Part shown: positions 41,183 to 50,269 of the stretch, piece by piece
How the letters are laid out: the number at the start of each line of letters is the position of its first letter
How positions within the stretch are numbered: the first letter of the stretch is position 1
NCBI RefSeq assembly: GCF_004000785.1
Contig: NZ_BILX01000012.1
Coordinates: 62,001 to 126,000, forward strand
Direction: 5' to 3'
DNA: 64,000 bases
Source of the DNA: Paenibacillus ehimensis NBRC 15659
GTDB taxonomy: Bacteria > Bacillota > Bacilli > Paenibacillales > NBRC-103111
Notes under the pieces: model-generated
Told to the model about the DNA's origin: nothing
Databases searched by the model: none
Seen by the model: only the letters and a program-made list of their open reading frames with translations
Made by a program: the position numbers and the translations under genes

Positions 41183-42829
41183 TCATCCGCGCGCCATCGT
41201 CGGCGGAATTTCCAGCGGGTCGGCCATCACTTCGATCACGGCCGTACGCCTCATCGCCAGTGCCTGCGTCACCGCGGCGTACAGCTCCTCTTCGGTCGAA
41301 CAGCGGAACGCCTCCGCTCCCATCGCTTCGCCAAACTTGGCGACGTGTATCGGTACCGTGTAATTCGTCCCGATCGCGCGGCCGAGATGCCGGGCCATCC
41401 CTTTCTCCACCATATCCAGACTGCCGTTGTTCATCACAACGAAAATAACCGGAGCCTCGTAATTGACCGCCGTCGATATTTCCGTCCCGTTCATGAACAG
41501 GCATCCGTCCCCGGTCAGGCATACGATCGTTTTGTGCGGCTCCGCAAGTTGGGCGCCGACGGCGTACCCGATGGCGCGCCCCATCGTCGCAAACACCTCT
41601 TCGAAGTAGAACGTTCCCGGGACCTCGATATCAAAATGCTTGACGACATAGAAGGAATGACTGCCCGCATCGCCGTACACCACGGCCTCCTTCGGCAATG
41701 CCGCCCGCAGGACCCGAATCGTTTGCCGGCCGGTCAGCCCGCGACTCTCCGCCGGCTCCTCCGTTTCGGCAGCCCTTTCCGATGCGGCTGCGACCTCGGC
41801 GTAAAAGCTTGTCAGCTCTACACGACGGCCATCCGTCAAGCGCAGCAGCTCCTGAAGATTGCGCTTCAAGTCCCCGAGCACCGGAAGCACCGGAACGGGA
41901 ACCGCTTTGCCGATAAACGTCGGCTCGTAGTCGAAATGGATCATACGCCGCGGGTACATATCCGGCGTCAGTCCGGGCAGCTCCAAGTCGCTGAGCTGAC
42001 TGCCCAAGACAACCATCACGTCGACGCCTTCGCTTAGATAGGCTTTGGACGTATCGTTGCCGCCAAGACCGAACGGTCCGAGCGACAGCGGATGTCCCGA
42101 TACGAACGCGCCCTTGCCTCCCGGCATCGTCATCACGGGAATACTCCATCGTTCGGCCAGCTGCCGAAGCTCTTCGTAAGCCCGGCAAGCGTGCACGCCG
42201 CCGCCCACGAACAGCACCGGACGCCTTGCCGCATCGAGCCATTCGATCACTTGATCAAGGTTCGCGGAAAGAACGGCCGGATAGTGCGTCGGCATTGAAA
42301 TTTGAAAAGGTCGGACTTCCTCTGTCAGAACGTCCAAGGGGATGGAGAGATGGACGGGGCCTTTCACTCCGGTGAAGGCTTGTTCGATCGCATGGCGCAG
42401 ATACGTCTCAAGCAGCTCGCCGCGCTCGATGCGCGCGCTGAATTTCGTCACCGGCTCGAACATCTTGACGAGGTCGGTTCCGAACGGCGTGCTGTCCTGT
42501 CCGAGCACCTTGCCGATCTCTTTGATCGGCGGCTGCCCGGTCAAGAACAGGACGGGCACGCCCGTCGCTTTCGCTTGTCCCGCAGCGGTCAGCATGTTGA
42601 TGCCGCCCGGCCCCGCCGTGCCCAGCGCCGCGCCGAGCCGGCCGCCTTCGAAGGCGTAGCCGGCCGCTGCAAACCCTGCGCCGCCTTCATGCTTGCTCAG
42701 CACGAATACGATGCCCTGCCGGTCCATCTCCATGACCAGAGGCGTCACCGGCTTGCCTGGGATGCCGAATACATGGGTAACGCCCCATCGAATCAAATGC
42801 TCCACTAACAATTGAGCCACAGTTTTCAT
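41183..42829 (-). CDS. Thiamine-diphosphate-binding enzyme (acetolactate-synthase/decarboxylase-like)
   Basis: A 548-residue enzyme of the POX/ALS/benzoylformate decarboxylase family. The N-terminal Pyr domain has the catalytic Glu in LSKHEGGAGFAAAGYAFEGG; the central domain has RPVLFVGGGVHACRA; the C-terminal PP domain has the ThDP/Mg motif GDGCLFMNGTEISTA followed by FVVMNN. It lacks an obvious regulatory partner (no IlvH), so it is probably not the biosynthetic acetolactate synthase. Its co-transcription with a CMD protein suggests a role in breaking down 2-oxo or aromatic acids, which is inference. Confidence 0.9.
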   Translation of the reverse strand: MKTVAQLLVEHLIRWGVTHVFGIPGKPVTPLVMEMDRQGIVFVLSKHEGGAGFAAAGYAFEGGRLGAALGTAGPGGINMLTAAGQAKATGVPVLFLTGQPPIKEIGKVLGQDSTPFGTDLVKMFEPVTKFSARIERGELLETYLRHAIEQAFTGVKGPVHLSIPLDVLTEEVRPFQISMPTHYPAVLSANLDQVIEWLDAARRPVLFVGGGVHACRAYEELRQLAERWSIPVMTMPGGKGAFVSGHPLSLGPFGLGGNDTSKAYLSEGVDVMVVLGSQLSDLELPGLTPDMYPRRMIHFDYEPTFIGKAVPVPVLPVLGDLKRNLQELLRLTDGRRVELTSFYAEVAAASERAAETEEPAESRGLTGRQTIRVLRAALPKEAVVYGDAGSHSFYVVKHFDIEVPGTFYFEEVFATMGRAIGYAVGAQLAEPHKTIVCLTGDGCLFMNGTEISTAVNYEAPVIFVVMNNGSLDMVEKGMARHLGRAIGTNYTVPIHVAKFGEAMGAEAFRCSTEEELYAAVTQALAMRRTAVIEVMADPLEIPPTMARG

Positions 42830-42853
42830 GGTGATCCCCTTTTTTTGAAAGCA

Positions 42854-45106
42854 TCAATATTTTCTCTTGACCTTCTCCTGCAGCTCCTGAAAATGCAGCT
42901 CGAACTGCTCTGCCGGGATCGGCTCGCTAAAGTAGTACCCTTGCACCTCGTTGCATTTTTGGTACTGCAGGAAACGGAGCTGGTCCTTCTCTTCGACGCC
43001 TTCCGCAATGACCTCCAGCCCCAGATTGTGCGCCATCGCGATGATGGTGCCGACGATGTCCGAATCGTGGGAATTCGTCATAATATCCCGCACGAACGAC
43101 TGGTCGATCTTCAGGCGGTCGATCGAAAACTTTTTCAAATAATTAAGCGAGCTGTATCCCGTTCCGAAATCGTCAATGCTGATCTGGACCCCGAGGCCAT
43201 GCAGCTGCCGCAGCGTCGGAATCGTATGCTCCACATCCATCGTCATCGTTTCGGTAATTTCCAGCTCAAGGAACCGCGGCTCAAGCCCGGTCTCTTCCAA
43301 AATGCCCTTAACCGTCTCGGCAAGATACTCTTTGGAAAATTGCTGGGAGGACAAGTTGACGGCAACGCGCATCGGCGGCAGCCCTTTTTCCTGCCAGCTC
43401 TTGTTCTGCATGCAAGCGGTGCGCAGCACCCATTGATCGAGCTGGATAATAAGTCCGGTTTCTTCCGCCAACGGAATGAATTCATAAGGAGATACAAGCC
43501 CGCGCTCGGGGTGCATCCAGCGAATCAGCGCCTCGGCGCCCTTGATATCCCCAGTCTTGATATCGATTTGCGGCTGGTAATACAGCACGAATTCGTTATT
43601 GTCGATCGCCCGGCGCAGCGACGTTTCCATCTTGATCTTCTCATGGGATTTCGTCTGCATGTCGTCCGAATAGATCACATATTGATTTTTGCCGCGCTGC
43701 TTCGCCCGGTACATCGCCGTATCCGCATGAATCATCAGCATCTCGATGTCGAGACCGTCGTCCGGATAGAAAGCGATGCCGATGCTCGCCGTAATGTGAA
43801 ACTCGTACCCGTTCATGTTGAACGGATGCTGGAACAAGCTCAGAATGCGCTCGGCCCGGTGTACGACCTGCTGCTCGTCCGTCACGATCGGAAACAGGAA
43901 CATGAATTCGTCGCCGCCCATGCGGGCGACCAGATCCGTCGCCTCGAGACTGCTCGTCAGCCGCTCGGCGATCTGCTTGAGCAGCAGGTCTCCGTTGGAA
44001 TGCCCCAGCGTGTCGTTGACCAGCTTGAAGCGGTCGAGATCCAGGTACATAATGGCGATGCCGGACGGATGCAGCCCCCGCTTCGCCCGCTCGAGCAGAG
44101 GGACAAGCACTTGCTTGTAGTACCTCCGGTTGGGCAGCTTGGTCAGATCGTCGTGGTTGGCCAAATAATTGTATTTCTCCTCCGCCTCATACCGGTCCGT
44201 AATGTTCCGGAACTGGCCGAAGGCCCCGATGAGCCGCTTGTGCTCGTCATAGATCGGGAACGCGTCGAACAGGCACACCGTGCGCATCCCGCTCCCCTTG
44301 CGCTCGAAGCTGATTTGAATATCTTCGTACTTCTTCCCGTGGCGGATCACATCGTAGATGTATTGCCCCATGGGTTCAAGACACAGCACCGGCCTCCCCA
44401 GCGTTTGCTCTTTGGACAGACCTGTCAGATCTTGAGCAAAGTGATTAAAATCCGTAATTTCCCCCTCTTTATCGGTAATAATAATGCCGTTGCGCGTATT
44501 GTCCATCAGAATCTGATTCATAATGTCCAGCTTGCGGTTCTGCTTTCGAAGCATCAGCTCCCTCTCGATCGAGTCCACGGTGGTGGACAGCATAGTCACC
44601 ATAAGCGGGTTCTGGAATTCGATGGCCGTCATAATAATGATGCTTCCGAGCAGATTATCGACGTCGGAATAGCGAAATGCCACGGCGTAGCAGGCGGTTT
44701 GATGCAGGTATTCGTGGTAATGATCGGGGCCGATCAATTGGATGGCGTAGCCGCTGTGCTTCAAAGAAAGACTGACCACGTTGGTGCCCATGACTTCCTC
44801 GGAGAATTGAATGCCGATGCGGATGCCAAGCTGATTGACCATATTCTTGATGGTTTCGTCCCCCATCATATGCAGGATGAATCCCCGTGCGTCAGCCACC
44901 GACAACAAGAGCGGCGTGCCTTTCATCGAGTCCAAAATTTTGTTTCCGAAAAACTGAACCACGGACAAAATTTCCTCGTAATCCTTTCGCTTGTCCTCCA
45001 GCTCTTTCGGCGTCATGACGACCTTGGGAAACGGAATCTCTTTCGGATTCATCCCCGCATGGCTGCAATACGACTTTGACGCCATAATGTAGTTACTTAG
45101 CGACAT
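42854..45106 (-). CDS. Sensor-PAS-GGDEF-EAL cyclic-di-GMP protein
   Basis: A 750-residue protein, apparently soluble. The first 200 residues (ILDSMKGTPLLLSVADARGFILHMMGDE, GIRIGIQFSEEVMGTNVVSLSL) resemble the N-terminal sensor domain of acetoin/propionate-type activators (GAF-like). A PAS domain follows (NGIIITDKEGEITDFNHFAQDLTGL). The GGDEF domain has an intact VARMGGDEF but no RxxD inhibitory site, and the EAL domain has GAEALIRWMHP and DDFGTGYSSLNYLKKF. Both activities may be present. ATG 45106 is preferred over TTG 45124. It is monocistronic. Confidence 0.92.
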   Translation of the reverse strand: MSLSNYIMASKSYCSHAGMNPKEIPFPKVVMTPKELEDKRKDYEEILSVVQFFGNKILDSMKGTPLLLSVADARGFILHMMGDETIKNMVNQLGIRIGIQFSEEVMGTNVVSLSLKHSGYAIQLIGPDHYHEYLHQTACYAVAFRYSDVDNLLGSIIIMTAIEFQNPLMVTMLSTTVDSIERELMLRKQNRKLDIMNQILMDNTRNGIIITDKEGEITDFNHFAQDLTGLSKEQTLGRPVLCLEPMGQYIYDVIRHGKKYEDIQISFERKGSGMRTVCLFDAFPIYDEHKRLIGAFGQFRNITDRYEAEEKYNYLANHDDLTKLPNRRYYKQVLVPLLERAKRGLHPSGIAIMYLDLDRFKLVNDTLGHSNGDLLLKQIAERLTSSLEATDLVARMGGDEFMFLFPIVTDEQQVVHRAERILSLFQHPFNMNGYEFHITASIGIAFYPDDGLDIEMLMIHADTAMYRAKQRGKNQYVIYSDDMQTKSHEKIKMETSLRRAIDNNEFVLYYQPQIDIKTGDIKGAEALIRWMHPERGLVSPYEFIPLAEETGLIIQLDQWVLRTACMQNKSWQEKGLPPMRVAVNLSSQQFSKEYLAETVKGILEETGLEPRFLELEITETMTMDVEHTIPTLRQLHGLGVQISIDDFGTGYSSLNYLKKFSIDRLKIDQSFVRDIMTNSHDSDIVGTIIAMAHNLGLEVIAEGVEEKDQLRFLQYQKCNEVQGYYFSEPIPAEQFELHFQELQEKVKRKY

Positions 45107-45536
45107 ACCCCCACCCTCTTCCAACGTGACATAAGGACTGTGCGATCCCCTTGTAAAACGATATGTATATAGTATACTTCGCCCCAGAAGCGGCGATAGT
45201 GAATAGGGAAACCAACTTTCATGTCCGCTTTATTCTGATGGCGCGTTGAAGTGACTTAGCGAAAGCGAAAGGTTCGGCACCTCGCCGCTGGCCATTTTCG
45301 GGCTGGTTCTCGGTTTTGGCGGTGCGCTGGGGACTGCAACAAAAAAACGGAGGCGTCATGTGCGTCTCCGTTTGTTAGCGTGCGGTGATGTACTTCTATT
45401 GAATTGCATGCAGAACCATGCTAAAATGGAGATTGGTCGCCACCCATATTGTGGTTCCACTCTTTAAATTTACCCACTATCATATTAACACATGCATCGG
45501 CGATTTGTCAAATCTTTTGAACAAAGGGGCGGTAAC
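45107..45536. other. 430-base gap with a gene remnant
   Basis: In the plus frame from 45273 the sequence reads FGTSPLAIFGLVLGFGGALG and then basic residues, like the second helix of an AtpI/AtpZ-type membrane protein, with no start codon or first helix. A hairpin at 45346-45378 follows. No intact gene is present. Confidence 0.35.
45344..45380. terminator. Orphan terminator hairpin
   Basis: AACGGAGGCG and CGTCTCCGTT pair around a short loop; A-run before and TTTGTT after, usable from either strand. No intact gene reads into it. Confidence 0.6.
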
Positions 45537-47906
45537 GTGGTGAACATGCAGCAAGTGTGGCAGGAAGAGCAGGAGCGGGTCGAACGGGTCACCCGGGACA
45601 TCGGCAAGCGCATCGATACCCTGCAGCAGGAGGTCGGCGAGCTGAGGACGGATATCGTCGATATCCGCAAGCATTTTTGGGACGATGTGACCGTCAACCT
45701 GGACGCTCCCGACGAAGTCATAGAAACGTACGCAAGCCTGAAGCAGCAAGCGGAGGTGCTGACCAGCCGCGAGCACAGCCACCGGCACGCCCAGAAGCAA
45801 TTAACGAAGCTGAAACGATTGAAGACGTCCCCGTACTTCGGTCGCATCGATTTTCGGGAGGACGGGGAGCGACGCGCCGAAGCCGTGTATCTGGGCATCG
45901 GTTCGTTCCTGGACGAGAGCGGCGAGCAGTTCCTCATCTACGACTGGCGCGCCCCCGTATCGAGCCTGTACTACGATTACCCGCCGGGACCGGCGCAGTA
46001 TGAGACGCCCGGCGGCGTCATCTCCGGCGAGATGGAGCTGAAGCGGCAATATATTATTCGCGACGCGGTCATCCGCAGCTTGTTCGACACCGGCGTCACG
46101 ATCGGCGACGAGCTGCTGCAGGAAGTGCTCGGCAAGCATTCGGACGCGCAGATGAAGAGCATCGTCGCCACGATTCAAAAGGAGCAGAACCGGATCATCC
46201 GCAACGAGCGCAGCCGGCTGCTGATCGTGCAGGGGGCGGCGGGCAGCGGCAAAACGTCGGCCGCCCTGCAGCGGGTCGCGTACCTCCTCTACCGGTACCG
46301 GGAAACGCTGAGCGCGGAGCAGATCGTGCTCTTCTCGCCCAACCCGATGTTCAACAGCTACGTCTCCACCGTGCTGCCCGAGCTCGGAGAGGAGAACATG
46401 CAGCAGACGACGTTCCAGGAATATCTGGAACACCGGCTCGGCAGCACCTTCCGTCTGGAAGACCCGTTCGAGCAGGCGGAATACACGCTCACGGCGGCCG
46501 GCGAGCCCGGCTATGACGCGCGCATCGAGGGAATTTTGTTCAAAGCGGGCACTTCCTTCATGCATATGCTGGAGCGGTACGCGGAGTGGCTCGGCAGAGA
46601 AGGGCTGCGTTTCAAGGATGTAACCTTCCGCGGGGAGCCGATCGTCGAGGGCGGACGGATCGCGGACTTTTTCTACAGCCTCGATCCGGCGCTGCCGATT
46701 CCGAACCGGATGATCCTGACCTCCGAATGGCTGCTGAAGGAGCTCAAGCGGCTGGGACGGCGGGAGCGGTCCAAGCCGTGGGTCGAGGACGAGATCGAGC
46801 TGCTCGACAAGGAAGCGTATCTCCAGGCCTACCAGCAGTTGCGGCGCAAAAAGCAGTATGCCGAAGATACGTTCGACGACTTTCAGCGCGAGCAGGAGCT
46901 GCTTGCCGCTATGGTCGTGCAAGAGCATTTCAAGCCGCTGCGCGTAAGCGCCAAGCGCCTTGAGTTCGTCGACGTTCCTGCCGTGTACCGGCAGCTGTTC
47001 CTGGAGCCGGAACGCTTTGCGGGCCTCGCGTCCGAAGACGGTTTGCCGCCGCGCTGGGCGGACATTTGCAAGCAGACGGCGGAAAAGCTGGAGCGCGGCG
47101 AGCTGGCCAGCGAGGACGGAGCGCCGTACTTGTACTTGAAGGAGCGGATCGAGGGCTTCCAGACGAATAACACGGTCCGTCACGTCTTCATTGACGAAGG
47201 TCAAGACTACACGCCGTTCCAATTCGCATTCATCCGGCGGCTGTTCCCGCGCAGTAAAATGACCGTGCTCGGCGACTGGAACCAGGCCATCTACGCGCAC
47301 GCCTCGGCCAATACGGACGGCTTCGCGCCGCTGACCTCGCTGTACGGGCCGGAGCATACGGAGACGAACGTGCTGACGCGAAGCTACCGCTCGACGCGGG
47401 AGATCGTGGAGTTCACCCGCGGCCTACTGGCGGACGGCACCGCCATCGAGCCGTTCAACCGCGGCGGCAGCCTGCCGGTCGTCACGGAAGCGGCGGATCG
47501 GGCCGACCTGAGCATCAAGGTCGCCGGACGCATCCGGGCCCTGCTGGCGGACGGCCACAAGACGATCGGCGTCATCTGCAAGACGGCGGCGGAGAGCCGG
47601 GAAGCCTACGACGCGCTGCAAGACGCAGGGTTCCCGCTTCGCCTCGTCGGGACGGAGACGGCGTCCTTCGAGCCCGGCGTGTTGGTCATCCCGTCGTACT
47701 TGGCCAAGGGCGTCGAATTTGACGCGGTCGTCATCTACAACGCCTCGATGGAGCAGTACGGCCGGGAAGCCGAGCGCAAGCTGTTCTACACGGCCTGCAC
47801 GCGGGCGATGCACGAGCTGTACGTGTACCATATCGGCCGGCGCAGCCCGTTTCTGGACGGCGCTTCCCCTGACACCTATGTCACGGGTCATGAATCCGAC
47901 GCATAG
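45537..47906 (+). CDS. helD: RNA polymerase recycling helicase-like protein HelD
   Basis: A 789-residue UvrD/Rep-like ATPase that frees stalled RNA polymerase. The N-terminal coiled coil (about 5-95; EEQERVERVTRDIGKRIDTLQQEV) is the arm that enters the polymerase. Walker A is LIVQGAAGSGKTSAALQRVAYL; further helicase motifs are VFIDEGQDYTPFQ (II), VLGDWNQAIYA (III), TRSYRSTREI (IV) and VVIYNAS plus LFYTACTRAM (V/VI). The start is GTG 45537 with AAAGGGG 7 bases upstream; ATG 45546 is possible. Confidence 0.93.
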   Translation: MVNMQQVWQEEQERVERVTRDIGKRIDTLQQEVGELRTDIVDIRKHFWDDVTVNLDAPDEVIETYASLKQQAEVLTSREHSHRHAQKQLTKLKRLKTSPYFGRIDFREDGERRAEAVYLGIGSFLDESGEQFLIYDWRAPVSSLYYDYPPGPAQYETPGGVISGEMELKRQYIIRDAVIRSLFDTGVTIGDELLQEVLGKHSDAQMKSIVATIQKEQNRIIRNERSRLLIVQGAAGSGKTSAALQRVAYLLYRYRETLSAEQIVLFSPNPMFNSYVSTVLPELGEENMQQTTFQEYLEHRLGSTFRLEDPFEQAEYTLTAAGEPGYDARIEGILFKAGTSFMHMLERYAEWLGREGLRFKDVTFRGEPIVEGGRIADFFYSLDPALPIPNRMILTSEWLLKELKRLGRRERSKPWVEDEIELLDKEAYLQAYQQLRRKKQYAEDTFDDFQREQELLAAMVVQEHFKPLRVSAKRLEFVDVPAVYRQLFLEPERFAGLASEDGLPPRWADICKQTAEKLERGELASEDGAPYLYLKERIEGFQTNNTVRHVFIDEGQDYTPFQFAFIRRLFPRSKMTVLGDWNQAIYAHASANTDGFAPLTSLYGPEHTETNVLTRSYRSTREIVEFTRGLLADGTAIEPFNRGGSLPVVTEAADRADLSIKVAGRIRALLADGHKTIGVICKTAAESREAYDALQDAGFPLRLVGTETASFEPGVLVIPSYLAKGVEFDAVVIYNASMEQYGREAERKLFYTACTRAMHELYVYHIGRRSPFLDGASPDTYVTGHESDA

Positions 47907-47912
47907 CCCAGA

Positions 47913-47961
47913 CGCGCCCCCTGCGACTTCTCCCAAACGCCGCGGGGGGCGCCTTCTTTTT
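47913..47961 (+). terminator. Terminator of helD
   Basis: GCGCCCCC pairs with GGGGGGCGC; an inner TGCG/CGC(C)G pairing and TTCTTTTTT follow. Confidence 0.88.
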
Positions 47962-47984
47962 TCCGTAACGGCGATAAGGCCGCG

Positions 47985-50000
47985 TCAAACTACCGTATTC
48001 CCAACGTTAAGATCCGTCTTCTCGTTAAGCGACACCGCTCCCTTCACGGCGATGTTGTTCAGCACTTTCGTACCTGTCGATTCTTTGGTCGCAATCGAAT
48101 TGGCCAGAGCATACTCCGAATTGGAATAGATGGTGTTTCTCGCCACGATCGAATCCTTGGCATCTTTTAAATAGATCCCGACCCCGCCGTTGGAAGCCTT
48201 GTTAAAGGTGACGTGATTGCCCACGATCTCGTGCTTTGCTCCGCCTACGATTTGGATCATGGCGGTGAAGCTGTTCGCTTCCGCTATCTCGTTATCCACT
48301 ATTTTGACCCTGTTTCCGGCGCCGCCCTCGCCGTAGATGGCAGTGTTTCTGGGTCCCGGAATGCGATTGCCCTTCAAGGTTACATCGCTTTTTTGATCGA
48401 AGGAGATGGCGTATGAGGTCTTGCCCTTGTATTCCGTCAGATCGATATGGTTCCCTTCCACGACGACTTCGCTGCCGGTCTCTTCGCTCGAGATATTGGT
48501 CACTCTGATGCCTCCGCTGCAATTGCGGATCACATTGCCGCTCAAGACGACTTGGGTGGACGCATTGGCTTCGATCGCCGTCTTGTCCGAGCCGTGCGCT
48601 TTATTGTTCACCAGCCGAATATCCTTGCCGCCGGCCACCCGGTATGAGGTTCCTTTCGTCCGATGCACGGAGTTGTTCGCAATCCATACATTTTCCGCGG
48701 CGTAAGCGGCAATTCCCGCCCCGGCCTCCCCCAAATGGGATATGGTATTACCGGCAACGACCACATCTTTCCCCCGGATATCCACACCGCTGCCGAACCC
48801 TTTAACCGTATTGCCAACGATGGTGACATTGTTTCCTTCCAAGCCTTCGGATACCTTCTGGCCGTCAATCGCCGTCCGCTGACGATCGGTGCGAATCAGG
48901 ACGTTGTTGGCAATGACGGTATCGGTGCCGTTCCCGTAAGAGAGGGTATTATCCGAAAAATTGCCTTCGATCGCTACGCCGTACCCGTTGAAGTTGCACA
49001 CCGAGTACACGCGGTTCCCGCGAAACCAGTTGCCTTGGATGAGAATATTCAGAGGGGTTTCGTAATCGATCGCCCCCTCGCCGTAGCCCTCGATGTCGAT
49101 ACCGAATCCGGGGCCGATCTTGGTTTTCAACCCCGGTCCCGCCTCGGTCTGAATCCCCGCGTTAAGGATAACGTTGTTACGAATGACCACGCCGTCGCAG
49201 GCGCTGATCGATATATTGTTGCGTCTGGAGCTGTCCAGCGTACAGTTTTGAATGGTTACTTTCTGCGGCGGGGTATACGGAACGGTTCCGTAATTAATCA
49301 TGCCGATCGCATTGACATAGATGCAGTCCCCGGTGCAGTCTTTGATTCGCACGTTGTCGATCGTAATGTTATATCCGCCGCGGACGTTAATCCCGAAGCC
49401 CCACTCATGCGTCGGCTTGGCTTTATGACTGTAATCGTGCTCGTTTCGGTCGCCCGTCACCATCCCCCCGCTAATGACCACATTATGCACGTTGTCCAGA
49501 AAAATGCAGGAGTAGCCGTAGGATCCGTTCGGTTCGACCTTCAATTCCGCTTCCGGGTGCATCGTCAGCTTCATGCCGGAAGGAACTCGGATTCCTCCCC
49601 CGATTTCGGGCGAATGGGAGGTTTTGCTCACGGCATCGATCAGGTATCTGCCTTTCGGAAGGTACACTTCGCCGAAGCCTCCGGACTTGGCGGCAGCTAT
49701 AGCCGCATTGAGTCCGTCCGTCGTTTTCCGCGAATTCGTTCCGTCCGTCGGGATGTCCCACTTGGCCGGATCGATGATCAGGGTATGAGCGGCTGTCTGC
49801 GCATCTGCCGCTGCGGATTGAGCGGCTGCGGGCTGCATCGTCGGCCCGTACACCTGCTCCGTTACCGTCGCGCCGAACGCCTGACTGCCGAGCGACGTTC
49901 CGGTCGCAACGGCGGCTCCGACGATTCCTAATGAAGAAAGAAGCTTGCGGCGGGTCATTTTTGACCCGGTCCATGTCGTGGGTTCGTGCTCGTTTTCCAT
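47985..50000 (-). CDS. Tat-exported right-handed beta-helix (pectate-lyase-superfamily) protein
   Basis: A 671-residue exported protein. A twin-arginine signal (KMTRRKLLSSLGIVGAAVATG) precedes the Ala cleavage region SQAFGATV. The mature protein starts with the Pectate_lyase_3-type block NAAIAAAKSGGFGEVYLPKGRYLIDAVS, then about 20 beta-helix coils rich in N-x-I/V repeats (VVIRNNVILNAG, VTIVGNTVKGFGSG, ISHLGEAGAGI). Such proteins bind or cleave polysaccharides; no catalytic triad could be assigned. ATG 50000 has GAGGAGG upstream. The 5' leader has two palindromes and a terminator-like hairpin. It lies downstream of the chitinase on the same strand. Confidence 0.9.
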   Translation of the reverse strand: MENEHEPTTWTGSKMTRRKLLSSLGIVGAAVATGTSLGSQAFGATVTEQVYGPTMQPAAAQSAAADAQTAAHTLIIDPAKWDIPTDGTNSRKTTDGLNAAIAAAKSGGFGEVYLPKGRYLIDAVSKTSHSPEIGGGIRVPSGMKLTMHPEAELKVEPNGSYGYSCIFLDNVHNVVISGGMVTGDRNEHDYSHKAKPTHEWGFGINVRGGYNITIDNVRIKDCTGDCIYVNAIGMINYGTVPYTPPQKVTIQNCTLDSSRRNNISISACDGVVIRNNVILNAGIQTEAGPGLKTKIGPGFGIDIEGYGEGAIDYETPLNILIQGNWFRGNRVYSVCNFNGYGVAIEGNFSDNTLSYGNGTDTVIANNVLIRTDRQRTAIDGQKVSEGLEGNNVTIVGNTVKGFGSGVDIRGKDVVVAGNTISHLGEAGAGIAAYAAENVWIANNSVHRTKGTSYRVAGGKDIRLVNNKAHGSDKTAIEANASTQVVLSGNVIRNCSGGIRVTNISSEETGSEVVVEGNHIDLTEYKGKTSYAISFDQKSDVTLKGNRIPGPRNTAIYGEGGAGNRVKIVDNEIAEANSFTAMIQIVGGAKHEIVGNHVTFNKASNGGVGIYLKDAKDSIVARNTIYSNSEYALANSIATKESTGTKVLNNIAVKGAVSLNEKTDLNVGNTVV

Positions 50001-50110
50001 CGTAATAATCCTCCTCAAAATGTGCCGGCTGCCAGATGCCGTCATGACGTTTGTTTTTGGCAAGGGATGTCCATTCCCTCCTATGGAAATATTTCGGTAT
50101 TTTCCTTCCC

Positions 50111-50137
50111 AAATCACAGTGATTTTGTGCACAAAAT
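50111..50137. promoter_or_regulatory. Two overlapping palindromes upstream of the beta-helix gene
   Basis: AAATCAC-A-GTGATTT (50111-50125) and ATTTTGTGCACAAAAT (50122-50137) are both perfect dyads and overlap by four bases, about 110-137 bases before the start. They are good candidates for regulator binding sites. Confidence 0.55.
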
Positions 50138-50195
50138 GCAAAAAGCCTCCGTTCATCGAGAAATGGCGTTCCATTTCTTCCATAAACAGAGGCTT
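50138..50195 (-). terminator. Terminator-like hairpin in the leader of the beta-helix gene
   Basis: On the minus strand AAGCCTC pairs with GAGGCTT, with an inner AGAAATGG/CCATTTCT stem and TTTTT after it. It is the second hairpin after the chitinase and lies upstream of the beta-helix gene; it may be an attenuator or a fail-safe terminator. Confidence 0.65.
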
Positions 50196-50218
50196 ATCGC
50201 TGCACAAGTGTGAAGAGG

Positions 50219-50262
50219 CAAAAAAAGCCCCCGTCGCAGAGCAAAGTCGACGACGGAAGGCC
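50219..50262 (-). terminator. Terminator of the chitinase gene
   Basis: On the minus strand GCCTTCCGTCG pairs with CGACGGGGGC, followed by seven T, 8 bases after the chitinase stop. Confidence 0.8.
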
Positions 50263-50269
50263 GTGTTCG

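Noticed and set aside
42812-45079. A 755-codon open frame on the plus strand opposite the GGDEF-EAL gene
   Set aside because: It is the antisense of a gene with clear GGDEF and EAL motifs; the text is rich in His, Arg and Gln as expected for a shadow in GC-rich DNA, and it has no ribosome site or known domain.
45801-47357. A 518-codon minus-strand frame opposite helD
   Set aside because: Antisense to helicase motifs that are all in order on the plus strand; no start signals.
48663-49931. A 422-codon plus-strand frame opposite the beta-helix gene
   Set aside because: Shadow of a clearly exported repeat protein.
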